Notes under the pieces: generated by a model
The model's input: the letters and a program-made list of their open reading frames with translations, nothing else
Told to the model about the DNA's origin: nothing
The model's database searches: none
NCBI GenBank assembly: GCA_937991945.1
Contig: CALKLO010000001.1
Span: 1 to 64,000 of the forward strand
Length of the DNA stretch: 64,000 nucleotides
Direction: 5' to 3'
From: an uncultured Granulosicoccus sp.
Lineage (GTDB): Bacteria; Pseudomonadota; Gammaproteobacteria; Granulosicoccales; Granulosicoccaceae
In this document: positions 9,033-17,671 of the stretch, piece by piece
Layout: each line of letters opens with the position of its first letter
Position numbering within the stretch: the stretch's first letter is position 1
Position numbers and translations under genes: made by a program

Positions 9033-9848
9033 CTAAACGTCAAACTCTGACCACACTGGGCAATGATCTGATGGTTTTTCCATACCGCGAACGGCGTAAT
9101 CAATACCGCTGTCTACGAGCTTTTCAGTCATAGGTTTGGTAGACAGCAGGTGGTCAATACGTAAGCCGCGCTTGGGCTCTCTATCAAACCCTTTGCTGCG
9201 ATAATCAAACCAGCTGAACTTGTCATCTTTATCGGGGTACTTAAGCCGGTAGGTGTCTTCTAAGCCCCAATCGACAAGACGCTGCATCCACTCTCGCTCT
9301 TCAGGTAAAAAGCTGGTGTTGCCAGAACGTAGCCAGCGTTTAACGTTGTCCGGGCCAATGCCTAAGTCTTCGTCAACTGGCGCTACGTTGTAATCACCAA
9401 TAACCACTAAGTTGTCATTTGGTGAGTGCTCGTTTTCTAGCTTGGCTGAAAGGTCGGCATAGAAACGTTCTTTGGCTGGGAACTTGGTTTCATGTTTGCG
9501 ATTTTCGCCTTGCGGGAAATACCCGTTGACCACCGTGACACTTTCACCCTTCGGGCTTTGTACTGTCGCTGTAATAAGCCGTTTCTGTGCGTCCTCGTCA
9601 TCCGTTGAGTAGCCAATACGAACATCGCTCATGGGGTTTTTAGTTAGCATTGCCACACCGTAGTGTGTCTTTTGTCCAGCATAAGCTGCGTGATAGCCCA
9701 GCTCATTCATGGCATCCACAGGGAAGTCTGCGTCGACCACTTTGGTTTCCTGCAGCCCGATAACATCGGGGCTGTAGGTTTCTACCAAGGCTGCTAATTG
9801 GTGTAAGCGTAGCCGCACGCTATTGACGTTGAACGAGACAATGATCAT
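9033..9848 (-). CDS. xthA: Exodeoxyribonuclease III
   Basis: The 271-residue product closely follows E. coli exonuclease III: SFNVNSVRLRLHQL at the start, GLQETKV (metal-binding Glu), VINGYFPQGE-like VVNGYFPQGEN, GDYNVAP (catalytic Asp/Asn), FSWFDYRSKGFD and the C-terminal MEKPSDHCPVW with the active-site His. It cleaves 5' of abasic sites and removes nucleotides from 3' ends in base-excision repair. Length matches the family. It lies 13 bases downstream of rapA on the same strand, so the two are probably co-transcribed. Confidence 0.97.
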   Translation of the reverse strand: MIIVSFNVNSVRLRLHQLAALVETYSPDVIGLQETKVVDADFPVDAMNELGYHAAYAGQKTHYGVAMLTKNPMSDVRIGYSTDDEDAQKRLITATVQSPKGESVTVVNGYFPQGENRKHETKFPAKERFYADLSAKLENEHSPNDNLVVIGDYNVAPVDEDLGIGPDNVKRWLRSGNTSFLPEEREWMQRLVDWGLEDTYRLKYPDKDDKFSWFDYRSKGFDREPKRGLRIDHLLSTKPMTEKLVDSGIDYAVRGMEKPSDHCPVWSEFDV

Positions 9849-9861
9849 GGGACGTCCTAGC

Positions 9862-12642
9862 TTAACTGTTGAACATCACTCTAACCGATACCGGTCTGGC
9901 ATGTGTACCCGCTAACGCTTCAATAGCTGCTTCCTTGCGTGCATCTAACGCAGCTATTTCTTCGTCTTTAACAGACGGGTTTACGCGAGCAAGTGACACG
10001 AGGCGCTCACGCGCATCAAAAAATTCTTGTTCAAGTGCCTCTTTTGCATCGTCCACCATTGCGGGTAGGGCAGCGTCTGCCATGGCCGCTGACTTATCAA
10101 TAATCGCTTCAATAGCTTCTCTATTTTTAAGTACCACTTTTCGCAGTGCGTTTCTGTCGTAACGTTGTTTGCGGCTATCTAGCTCAAGCGTAGCTACAAT
10201 TTCTGTGTAGTCCTGACCGTCGATGCCCACTGCAAACGTTTGCACGCGTGCAGGTAAGTAGCGCTCAATGTTTAGCTTAGGCTCTGCTGTGCACTGAAGT
10301 ACATAACTCGCTTCAACGAATGTCAGTGTTTTCGGTAGTTCTTCAGCCTTAATCACTTGGCAATCAGCTTGGCCGAAGCCTTCGTCCAAAATTAGATCCA
10401 TCGATGCGGTAACCATTGGATGGTCCCACGTTAAAAAGATGAAATCCTCACGTGTAAGCGCTGTGTTTCTGTCAAACGTTAAGGTCATGCCGCTAGCGGG
10501 TAGGTGGGGGAAATGCTCCACTTGCATGTGATCGCTGGGGTGAATAATCCAGTGGTCGCGCTGCTCGGTAACGTCAACACCAAAGCGGTCAAACACCGCG
10601 TCCATGAAATCTTGTAACGAGTAGTTTCTATCCAGTCTTGCCAGTGCATCTAAGTGTTCTTGAATAAGCTCTGGGCGGTTAGAGTTTAGTTCTAGCAAGC
10701 GATCTCGGCCAGCTTCTACCTCAGCATCAATTTTGACGGTTGTGGTGCGAGTGTCTTCTACAAGCTTGGTTAGCGCTTTTGCATCAACATTTGGTACTTG
10801 ATCTAGTACGGTGTCCAACGCCTCTTTCATTTCAGCACGCACAGCTGTGCCAGACTTGCAGATACGTTCAAAGGCGTTTAAGCCTTCGTGGTACCACTGA
10901 AGTAAAATGGCATCGGTTGAGTCAGGTGCAACGGGTACATGAATCTGAATGGTTTGCGTTTGACCAATTCTGTCTACACGACCGATACGTTGCTCAAGTA
11001 GGTCGGGGCTTTGCGGTAGTTCAAGTAACACGATGTTGTGTAGAAATTGAAAGTTGCGGCCTTCACTGCCAATTTCGGAACACAGCAGTAGGCGGCAATC
11101 TTCTTCAGGATCTGCAAACCAAGCGGCAGCTCTGTCTCGTTCAACAATGGACATGTCCTCGTGGAACTGCGCACTTTGAACACCTGCCACTCTCAGTACT
11201 TCGCCAATGGCCTGCACTGAGTCAAGCTCTGCACAGATAACCAGAATTTTGGCAGGGTACTGGTCAGCCATGAACTCCATTAACCACAAGGCTTTAGCAT
11301 CTAGCGAATCGTCGTCTAGTGTGTAGGTCGTTAGTTGCCGCTCAGGAAAGCCACTAATAGCTTGGCGAGTATTCCTGAACATAAGACGCCCGGTGCCATG
11401 TCTATCTACCAACTTGTCGATGGTTTCTTGGCCCAAGTCGCTCATCGCTAACGTTGCGTTCGAGCTCAGCGTTTTGACTTGGTTATCATCAAACGATTCG
11501 CCCAGCAGAGTTTGCAATTGCTCGATTTGTGGGGCTTTTAGCGCTATGTGGTTAGACAGTTGGTCAGCAACGGATGCGACCCAGCCAAATTCAGACTCTT
11601 CTGCCAGGTATTGCTCCAATGAGCCAAACCTTTCAGGGTCGAGTAGACGTAGGCGGGCAAAGTGGCCGGATTGTCCGAGTTGCTCTGGCGTTGCTGTGAG
11701 CAGCAACACAGAAGGTGTTTCCATTGCCAGCTCTTCGATAAGCGTATAAGCATCTGAGGGTGCATCTGGCTCCCACTGCAAGTGATGTGCTTCATCGGCA
11801 ATTAGCATGTCCCAATCAGCGGAAGTTGCCGCATCGCCGATTTCATCATGCTCTAGCAATGTATCTAGCGAGCACAGGACGAGTTGTTCGGCCATGAAGG
11901 GGTTACCATCAGGTGCTGAATCTTTTAATTCATCAAAACGCTCGGCATCCATGATGCGAAAACTCAAATTAAATTTGCGCAGCATTTCTACTAACCATTG
12001 ATGCAGTAGGGCAGGTGGCACCACGATGAGCACTCGAGAAACCTGATTGTTTACCAAAGAGCCGTGCAAAATCATACCGGCTTCAATGGTTTTACCAAGT
12101 CCCACCTCGTCAGCCAGCAACATTCTGGGGTGGTGCCGCTTCATAGCCTCTACAGCGATATAGATCTGATGGGGCAGCAATGCTACTCGCGCACCCATAA
12201 GTCCCTTCACAGGCGATTGAGCCAGCATATTCCTGTGCTCAAAGACGTTGCGTCTCAAGGCAAACCAGCGCAAGCCGTCGATCAAGCCAGCGAATAGGCG
12301 ATCTCGGGGGGTACGAAACTGCAGGAAGTTGTCTAGACCCGCTTCGTTTAGGACGCCTGGAATGCCTGAGTCTTCACGGGTGCCAAAATAGGTTAGGAGG
12401 CCATCTTCTTCTTCGACGCTGGCTATGCGAAGTTGCCAGCCTTCATGACTGGTAATGACGTCACCAGCCATAAATGCGACTCGAGTCAGGGGGGCTGTCT
12501 CCTTGGCATAAATACGGGTTTCGCCAGAGGCTAGAAATACGACAGTAATTTGGCGAAATTCAACTTCGAGGATGGTGCCGAGGCCGAGATCTGATTCTGT
12601 GTCGCTAATCCAGCGCTGGCCTGCAGTAAAATCGTTGGTCAT
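9862..12642 (-). CDS. rapA: RNA polymerase-recycling ATPase RapA
   Basis: The 926-residue product is a full-length Swi2/Snf2-family ATPase of the RapA (HepA) type, slightly shorter than the 968-residue E. coli protein. The N-terminal Tudor-like region (about 1-110) precedes Walker A ADEVGLGKTIEAGM, motif II DEAH within MLIADEAHHLQW, motif III LLLTATPEQLGQ, and the helicase C lobe with SEGRNFQF and the arginine finger region QRIGRVDRIGQ. It binds RNA polymerase and promotes recycling after termination. It probably forms an operon with xthA. Confidence 0.96.
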   Translation of the reverse strand: MTNDFTAGQRWISDTESDLGLGTILEVEFRQITVVFLASGETRIYAKETAPLTRVAFMAGDVITSHEGWQLRIASVEEEDGLLTYFGTREDSGIPGVLNEAGLDNFLQFRTPRDRLFAGLIDGLRWFALRRNVFEHRNMLAQSPVKGLMGARVALLPHQIYIAVEAMKRHHPRMLLADEVGLGKTIEAGMILHGSLVNNQVSRVLIVVPPALLHQWLVEMLRKFNLSFRIMDAERFDELKDSAPDGNPFMAEQLVLCSLDTLLEHDEIGDAATSADWDMLIADEAHHLQWEPDAPSDAYTLIEELAMETPSVLLLTATPEQLGQSGHFARLRLLDPERFGSLEQYLAEESEFGWVASVADQLSNHIALKAPQIEQLQTLLGESFDDNQVKTLSSNATLAMSDLGQETIDKLVDRHGTGRLMFRNTRQAISGFPERQLTTYTLDDDSLDAKALWLMEFMADQYPAKILVICAELDSVQAIGEVLRVAGVQSAQFHEDMSIVERDRAAAWFADPEEDCRLLLCSEIGSEGRNFQFLHNIVLLELPQSPDLLEQRIGRVDRIGQTQTIQIHVPVAPDSTDAILLQWYHEGLNAFERICKSGTAVRAEMKEALDTVLDQVPNVDAKALTKLVEDTRTTTVKIDAEVEAGRDRLLELNSNRPELIQEHLDALARLDRNYSLQDFMDAVFDRFGVDVTEQRDHWIIHPSDHMQVEHFPHLPASGMTLTFDRNTALTREDFIFLTWDHPMVTASMDLILDEGFGQADCQVIKAEELPKTLTFVEASYVLQCTAEPKLNIERYLPARVQTFAVGIDGQDYTEIVATLELDSRKQRYDRNALRKVVLKNREAIEAIIDKSAAMADAALPAMVDDAKEALEQEFFDARERLVSLARVNPSVKDEEIAALDARKEAAIEALAGTHARPVSVRVMFNS

Positions 12643-12785
12643 TTATATTTTTTATACTGAATGTTCATATCGAGCTGTTTTTTTTAAACAGACCCAAAAG
12701 GGGGTAGGAATAGGGTTTTTGGTAAATTCTGGCGTAATTGTATCTCGAATGTCCGACATTAAACGCACTGTCTTATCCCCGATGC

Positions 12786-12814
12786 TTGTATTCGGAGTCT
12801 AAAATACCTATATT
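12786..12814 (+). promoter_or_regulatory. Candidate sigma-70 promoter of csp gene
   Basis: TTGTAT (12786-12791) and TATATT (12809-12814) are separated by 17 bp; the -10 box matches consensus at five of six positions and the -35 box at three. Transcription would start near 12821 and leave a leader of about 180 nt, the size seen for cold-shock genes in other gammaproteobacteria. Confidence 0.4.
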
Positions 12815-12924
12815 GCAAGAGCAGATAGCTATTCGGTGAAAATCGATGGTCATCTACTTTAGCGACTCGCAGCGGATGTGCTCACACATTATCCGTGAAA
12901 AGTCATTGTTAGAGACGAGTAAGG

Positions 12925-12962
12925 CCAGAGAGTTTTGGAGTACATCACGACATACTCTCCGG
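12925..12962 (+). promoter_or_regulatory. Hairpin in csp leader
   Basis: CCAGAGAGT pairs with ACTCTCCGG (nine positions, one A-C mismatch) around a 20-nt loop, about 40 nt before the TTG start. Leaders of cold-shock mRNAs commonly fold in a temperature-sensitive way; that role here is inferred. Confidence 0.35.
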
Positions 12963-13003
12963 GTTCTCGTCCATTTGTTGTTTTTTATTTATAGGGTATT
13001 ATC

Positions 13004-13207
13004 TTGAGTACTGGTACAGTTAAGTGGTTCGACGCGGCGAAAGGTTTCGGCTTTATCGCTCCTGAAGATGGCGGCAAGGACGTATTCGTTCACCACACCG
13101 CGATCACTGGCGATGGTTACAAAACGCTAGACGAAGGTCAGAAAGTGAGCTTCGACATCGAGCAGGGCCAAAAAGGTCCAGCGGCAGTAAATGTGTCCGC
13201 TATGTAA
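13004..13207 (+). CDS. CspA-family cold-shock protein
   Basis: The 67-residue product is a single cold-shock domain that binds single-stranded RNA and DNA. RNP1 (KGFGFIAP) and RNP2 (VFVHHTA) are both present, and length is typical of CspA/CspE proteins. The start is TTG 13004 with AGGG about eight bases upstream; MSTGTVKWF is the normal beginning. The long leader suggests post-transcriptional control. A strong hairpin follows about 30 bases after the stop. Confidence 0.95.
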   Translation: MSTGTVKWFDAAKGFGFIAPEDGGKDVFVHHTAITGDGYKTLDEGQKVSFDIEQGQKGPAAVNVSAM

Positions 13208-13238
13208 ACCAGTCTTTTATTAGACTAGGTTTTGCACT

Positions 13239-13262
13239 CAAGCCCCGCTTTAGCGGGGCTTG
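13239..13262. terminator. Shared terminator, csp / deacetylase gene
   Basis: CAAGCCCCGC-TTTA-GCGGGGCTTG is a perfect 10-bp stem between the convergent csp and deacetylase genes. The minus-strand stop codon TAA (13252-13250) lies in the loop, so the last codons of the deacetylase gene form one arm. A T-run is weak on the plus side and absent on the minus side. Confidence 0.75.
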
Positions 13263-14299
13263 CTCGTTTCTGGGGCAAGGATTGTTGGTAGCTTTGACGG
13301 TATCGGCTTTCGTAATTGTCTTTTCATATGGTGCAGAAAAGCCATCACTGGCTCTTCAATCTCCAATTGAGCGAACATCATCGCAGCTGTTTTGGCTTTG
13401 ACTTCAGAGCGCTCACGGTGCAGCAGGCTTGCAGGGGCTGAGTTATCGCCAACTGTCATCAACGCCTCATAGCCATAGGCCTCCAACGAATGGATGGCCA
13501 AATCTGAAAAATACCCGAACGGATACGCAAAAGTGTTCGAATTCAGACAAGATTGAATGAATCGCGGGTTTAACTGTCGTTCGAGCATTGCCGGGCCGCA
13601 GTTCTGTAGGTTGTAGTGATCCCGGGTGTGAAAACCGAATGAGATACCCCATTTGCGCATCTGTGCCACGGCGAGAGCATCGGAGAAGAGTATGGGGGGA
13701 TCTTTCTTTGCTGGCAGCTCGTTTTCTATTCTGCACATAAGCAGCTCTATTTCGCTGGGCGTAAAGGCGCTTTGCACGTGCCACATAACGCCAGCGCGAT
13801 CCTGACCGGCCAGGGTGGGGTAGTCCGCCAAAATGTGTTGTATTTCTTCTGGATGGGTATTTAAGGCGTAATTGAGTTCGTTGACCCAGACCATGTTGCC
13901 GATAACGGCGGTACCAATCAGATATACCGTGGCGGGTAAGTCCCTGGCGCGTAATAGTGGGACCGCTTCAGTTTCAACGCTTTTGTAGCCGTCATCAAAC
14001 GTAATGACAAGAGGCTTGGGTCCGTATAGGCCATGTGTAACGTCATCAATAGGCACCACAGAATAATGCTTTTTGGCAAAATCTAAGTGGATAGCAAAGA
14101 TGTCAGGGTGAATGTTGATATCCAGCCCATCGATGTAAGCGTTTGTCGATCTCTCGATTGAGTGATACAGCAAGGATCGCACTCTGTTTGGGGATAGTCC
14201 GATAACAAAATCAGCTAAACCCAAATGATAAATGGCGGCTCCAACCCAGCGTAAGTGGCTCCTTAGTATCTGGGCTAAGCCTTTGGCAAAGTTTCTCAT
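13250..14299 (-). CDS. NodB-family polysaccharide deacetylase
   Basis: The 349-residue product has a carbohydrate esterase 4 (NodB) domain: TFDDGYKS with the catalytic and metal-binding Asp pair, the metal-binding HTRDH motif within FGFHTRDHYNL, and FAYPFG. The N-terminal 60 residues are hydrophobic and may anchor it. The family removes N-linked acyl groups, usually acetyl, from sugars. I place the start at ATG 14299, which overlaps the stop of the formyltransferase-like gene as ATGA; the track's GTG 14317 lies further inside that gene. Coupling suggests that both enzymes act on the same sugar. Its stop codon is in the terminator loop. Confidence 0.85.
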   Translation of the reverse strand: MRNFAKGLAQILRSHLRWVGAAIYHLGLADFVIGLSPNRVRSLLYHSIERSTNAYIDGLDINIHPDIFAIHLDFAKKHYSVVPIDDVTHGLYGPKPLVITFDDGYKSVETEAVPLLRARDLPATVYLIGTAVIGNMVWVNELNYALNTHPEEIQHILADYPTLAGQDRAGVMWHVQSAFTPSEIELLMCRIENELPAKKDPPILFSDALAVAQMRKWGISFGFHTRDHYNLQNCGPAMLERQLNPRFIQSCLNSNTFAYPFGYFSDLAIHSLEAYGYEALMTVGDNSAPASLLHRERSEVKAKTAAMMFAQLEIEEPVMAFLHHMKRQLRKPIPSKLPTILAPETSKPR

Positions 14300-15093
14300 G
14301 CGGCTTTTTTCGCCCACAGTTGTAACTGATCACTTACCTGTTGTTCGCTGGCAACGGTCCGATCAATCCATTTAAATTCGCGCCCTTGCGATAAATCCTG
14401 GGGTTGCAGTGTCAGCGTGTTATCCAAGGCGGCTTGTACGCTAGTCAGATAAATGTCAGTTCCAGACTTGACCCCTTTGGCAAAAAGGTCGGCTTCGGTA
14501 TCGCCTTGGGAGTAGTGCACAGGCGCGGTGGCGGCTATGGCGCCGCCGTCTATTGAATCCACAAGCTCATGAACCGTGACACCGAGTTTGTTTGGTTCGT
14601 TATGAAAGACAGGCCAAAACAGCGTGCTATCTCCCCGATAATAGGGTGAGAGTCCTGTGTGCATGTTGAGAGTGATCTTGGACGCTTGTTCAAAGATGTG
14701 GCTTCGGATGATCCGCGTGCCGTAGACGACAATCACTGTGGGCTTGTCTTGCTCAAGGATGGTTTGACATGCCGCGCTATTGTGGGATTCGACATGAGCG
14801 CGACGATCGCCACCGGGTAGTAAAGGTGTTGTCTCGTTAGGGAGTAGCAGGCGCTGCAGGTCATTTGAGTCGGGCCCGTATCCGCCGGGGTAGCGATGAC
14901 GTGCCCACCGTTCCGCGTAGTTGCCACGTTTAAGCATGCGAACCAAGCGCTCGTTGATCGGGCGTTTCACAGGCTCTGCGGTCACGATGCGTGTGACCTG
15001 ATCACCGAAACGTTCTAAGAATGCACCGACTAGATATCGGTGCTCTGGGTTGGCGTTTTCTCCCTTGCCGCCTACCAGAATGACAATGCTCAC
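14296..15093 (-). CDS. Formyltransferase-family protein (sugar or amino acceptor)
   Basis: The 265-residue product belongs to the formyl-tetrahydrofolate-dependent transferase fold. The catalytic Asn and His are in LNMHTGLSPYYRGDST and the catalytic Asp in VDSIDGGAI. It is not the housekeeping methionyl-tRNA enzyme: it lacks that enzyme's C-terminal domain and is not near def. The start is GTG 15093, with AGGAAGG placed ideally upstream; the track's 15192 would add an implausible Arg-rich tail. It is coupled to a NodB-family deacetylase, which suggests N-formylation of an amino sugar. Confidence 0.8.
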   Translation of the reverse strand: MSIVILVGGKGENANPEHRYLVGAFLERFGDQVTRIVTAEPVKRPINERLVRMLKRGNYAERWARHRYPGGYGPDSNDLQRLLLPNETTPLLPGGDRRAHVESHNSAACQTILEQDKPTVIVVYGTRIIRSHIFEQASKITLNMHTGLSPYYRGDSTLFWPVFHNEPNKLGVTVHELVDSIDGGAIAATAPVHYSQGDTEADLFAKGVKSGTDIYLTSVQAALDNTLTLQPQDLSQGREFKWIDRTVASEQQVSDQLQLWAKKAA

Positions 15094-15266
15094 AAGATAC
15101 CTTCCTGTTCTCTTTACACATTGGTTTAGGGGGCGGGACCGTTTCGCTGTCGCTGCCATTGAGCGAGATGCGTGAATGAGCCCACATAGCATCTCTGTTG
15201 TGTTTAACGGCTGGGTATTTAAAGCTCTTTAGGTTTTCTGGGCCTTCAGATGAGACAATGTGAGCT

Positions 15267-16724
15267 ATGGCATCACTTGAAAAAATAATTGGTCTGTTTT
15301 GGTTCAGGCAAGATCTTCGTTTGGCTGATAATCCGGCCTTATCGCACGCCTGCAAGGAATGTGATCTGGTTCTACCCGTCTTTATCGATGACCCCGCAGA
15401 ACAAACTATTAGTCAGGTCGGTTCAGCCAGTCGTGTCTGGCTTCATCAAAGCCTGGAGGCATTGCAAAGTTCACTTCGGGACAAAGGCAGTGAGCTATTT
15501 ATTGCTCAAGGTGCCAGCCTCGATGTTCTCCGCTCGTTGATTGATGACAGCGGGGCTAGTCGTGTTTTTTGGAACCGCTGCTACGATCCTCAAACCATTG
15601 CTCGCGATACACAAATTAAGCAAACCTTGTCTCATTGCCAGCCGCAAACGTTTAACGGGCTTCTATTGAACGAGCCGTGGCAAAACCTCAAAGCTGATGG
15701 CACGCCTTATCGGGTTTACACGCCCTATTGGCGAGCGGCTTCTGCCAAGATGGACGCATCGCCAGACATCATTAAGCCCATTAAAGCGCCTAAAGAAATT
15801 CCGACATTGAGCGCCAAACAAGCGGCAAATTTATCGCAATGTGTGTCTTTGGACGAACTCGACTTGTTGCCAGACAAGCAATGGCATGTCCCCTTAATGG
15901 CTCATTGGAAGGTCGGCGAAAAGCCTGCGTTAACGCGACTCCGACAATTTTTGAAAAAGGGCGCTAGTGATTACGGAGAAGGAAGAAACCTTCCTGCGGT
16001 TGCCGGTACCTCACAACTTTCGCCACATTTGCATTTTGGTGAGATAAGCCCTAGACAGGTTCTGCACATTTTGGCCGACGGCCAGTCGTTGAACTCGCTG
16101 CCGGATGGCGAGCTAATCTTTGCCAAAGAAATTGTGTGGCGAGAGTTTGCTTATAGCCTGCTGTATCACTTTCCTCAAATGCTCAACGAACCTTTGGACA
16201 GGCGCTTTGCGTCATTTCCATGGGGAAAAAATACAGAAAACCATTTACGTGCTTGGCAGCAAGGTCAGACTGGTGTGCCCATTGTCGATGCGGGTATGCG
16301 TCAGCTGTATGCGACTGGCTGGATGCACAATCGTGTGCGCATGATTGTCGGTTCATACTTAGTTAAAAATTTACTGATCCCGTGGCAGTCCGGTGAGGAG
16401 TGGTTTCGCGACAAGCTGGTTGATGCCGATATCGCTAGCAACGCCATGGGTTGGCAGTGGGTGGCGGGTTGTGGGGCAGATGCTTCACCTTTTTTCCGAG
16501 TGTTCAATCCAGTGTTGCAAGGTGAGAAATTTGATAAGGCGGGTGAGTACGTAACTCGCTGGGTGCCTGAGCTAGCCGGTGTGAGCGCTAAGTTCATTCA
16601 CAAGCCTTGGGAGCTTGATGGGCAAGCACGAGCGCAACTGGATTACCCTGAGCCTTTGGTGGACTTGAAAGAGACACGAGTGAGGGCTTTGGACGCGTTC
16701 TCAGTCATCAAGGGAACCAAATAG
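15267..16724 (+). CDS. phrB: Deoxyribodipyrimidine photolyase
   Basis: The 485-residue product is a class I CPD photolyase that repairs UV-induced pyrimidine dimers using blue light and FAD. The N-terminal alpha/beta domain begins LFWFRQDLRLADNPAL. The FAD domain contains GWMHNRVRMIVGSYL, EEWFRDKLVDADIASN and MGWQWVAGCGADASPFFRVF, hallmark sequences of this class. Length matches the 470-490 family norm. It is divergent from the formyltransferase gene, and the DUF1223 gene follows closely. Confidence 0.95.
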   Translation: MASLEKIIGLFWFRQDLRLADNPALSHACKECDLVLPVFIDDPAEQTISQVGSASRVWLHQSLEALQSSLRDKGSELFIAQGASLDVLRSLIDDSGASRVFWNRCYDPQTIARDTQIKQTLSHCQPQTFNGLLLNEPWQNLKADGTPYRVYTPYWRAASAKMDASPDIIKPIKAPKEIPTLSAKQAANLSQCVSLDELDLLPDKQWHVPLMAHWKVGEKPALTRLRQFLKKGASDYGEGRNLPAVAGTSQLSPHLHFGEISPRQVLHILADGQSLNSLPDGELIFAKEIVWREFAYSLLYHFPQMLNEPLDRRFASFPWGKNTENHLRAWQQGQTGVPIVDAGMRQLYATGWMHNRVRMIVGSYLVKNLLIPWQSGEEWFRDKLVDADIASNAMGWQWVAGCGADASPFFRVFNPVLQGEKFDKAGEYVTRWVPELAGVSAKFIHKPWELDGQARAQLDYPEPLVDLKETRVRALDAFSVIKGTK

Positions 16725-16776
16725 GCAGTATGTGCAACCAACCACCAGTATTAGCCAAGTGGCGAGCGTAACCGCT

Positions 16777-17568
16777 ATGAAATTTTGTTCCCATGATCGT
16801 ACCCCTATGACTGGTTTGAGAGGCGCGCTGACGCTGCTCACGATGTTGCTTCTTGTCTCGACTGCGGCTACCGCTGCGTCAACGAGTTCGGGTAAGTCCG
16901 TCAAGCTCATTGAGTTGTTTACTTCTCATGGTTGTTCTTCGTGCCCGCCAGCTGATGAGCTGCTGGGCGAGCTGTTGGACAATGATCCAGAATTATTAGC
17001 ACTCGAATTCCATGTGGACTACTGGAATAGTCTGGTACACGGAAGCGCTGGCAATTTTGTCGATCCTTTTTCCAGTTCCAAATATTCCATGCGTCAGCGT
17101 GAATATAGTGTTGCGAAGTTGTCGGGTCGACCGGGTGTCTACACGCCTCAGGCAGTAGTCAATGGGGTTATTGCAGCGGTTGGCTCAAATCGTCGGCATA
17201 TTAGTAAAGCCTTGAAAATAGAGCGAGCCGCAGCGTTTGAAATTCATCAAGAGCCTAGTGCGAGCGATCCTTCTTTATTGAATATCAGCGTTACTGGAGA
17301 TCAGCAACAGCGCCAAGCATTAGCGGGAACAGACATCACACTCGTGCGTTACATCGATTCTGCTTTAACCGAAATTACTGGCGGTGAAAATCGTAATCTG
17401 GAATTGGTTAATCACCACATCGTGTTTGAAGTCATGCAACTGGGTCAAATTAGTAGTGGTAGTGACATGGTCTACACTATTAGCGCACCAGATGATGGTG
17501 AAGGGTGCGTAGTGCTTATACAGGAAGGTGCTTTGACTCCTGTGTATGCCGCTCTGGAATGCCCCTGA
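16777..17568 (+). CDS. DUF1223 secreted thioredoxin-like protein
   Basis: The product (about 263 residues) has an N-terminal signal peptide (hydrophobic stretch ALTLLTMLLLVSTAATAA) and a DUF1223 domain with VKLIELFTSHGCSSCPPAD. The CxxC pair resembles a thioredoxin active site and suggests a redox role in the periplasm. LEFHVDYWNSL and GRPGVYTPQAVVNG are also typical of the family. The start is uncertain: ATG 16777 and ATG 16807 both give a good signal peptide, and the track's GTG 16732 seems too early. The biological role is not known. Confidence 0.82.
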   Translation: MKFCSHDRTPMTGLRGALTLLTMLLLVSTAATAASTSSGKSVKLIELFTSHGCSSCPPADELLGELLDNDPELLALEFHVDYWNSLVHGSAGNFVDPFSSSKYSMRQREYSVAKLSGRPGVYTPQAVVNGVIAAVGSNRRHISKALKIERAAAFEIHQEPSASDPSLLNISVTGDQQQRQALAGTDITLVRYIDSALTEITGGENRNLELVNHHIVFEVMQLGQISSGSDMVYTISAPDDGEGCVVLIQEGALTPVYAALECP

Positions 17569-17671
17569 CGCGAGAGCTTCACTCACGTGAATTGCTTGTC
17601 ATGACGAAAGGTGTGTCCGAGTGCTATCTTCTGCGTACTATTTAATATTCCACTTTTTACGGGAGTGATAT

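Larger units (their letters stand above)
12643..13003. other. 361-bp gap: rapA promoter side and csp leader
   Basis: No gene fits here. The right two thirds look like a long untranslated leader for the cold-shock gene: a candidate promoter at 12786-12814 would give about 180 nt of leader, with a hairpin at 12925-12962. A 13-bp perfect palindrome (AATGTC-C-GACATT) lies at 12748-12760, between this promoter and rapA. Confidence 0.5.

Noticed and set aside
8930-9133. 67-aa plus-strand ORF
   Set aside because: It overlaps the 3' end of xthA on the opposite strand; the TTG start lacks support and the product has no recognisable features.
10740-11240. 166-aa plus-strand ORF opposite rapA
   Set aside because: It is antisense to a strongly conserved gene and is rich in Cys, Gln and His as expected for a shadow frame.
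15094-15192. Track N-terminus of the formyltransferase gene
   Set aside because: The added residues are Arg-rich and unlike the fold; GTG 15093 has a strong AGGAAGG site.
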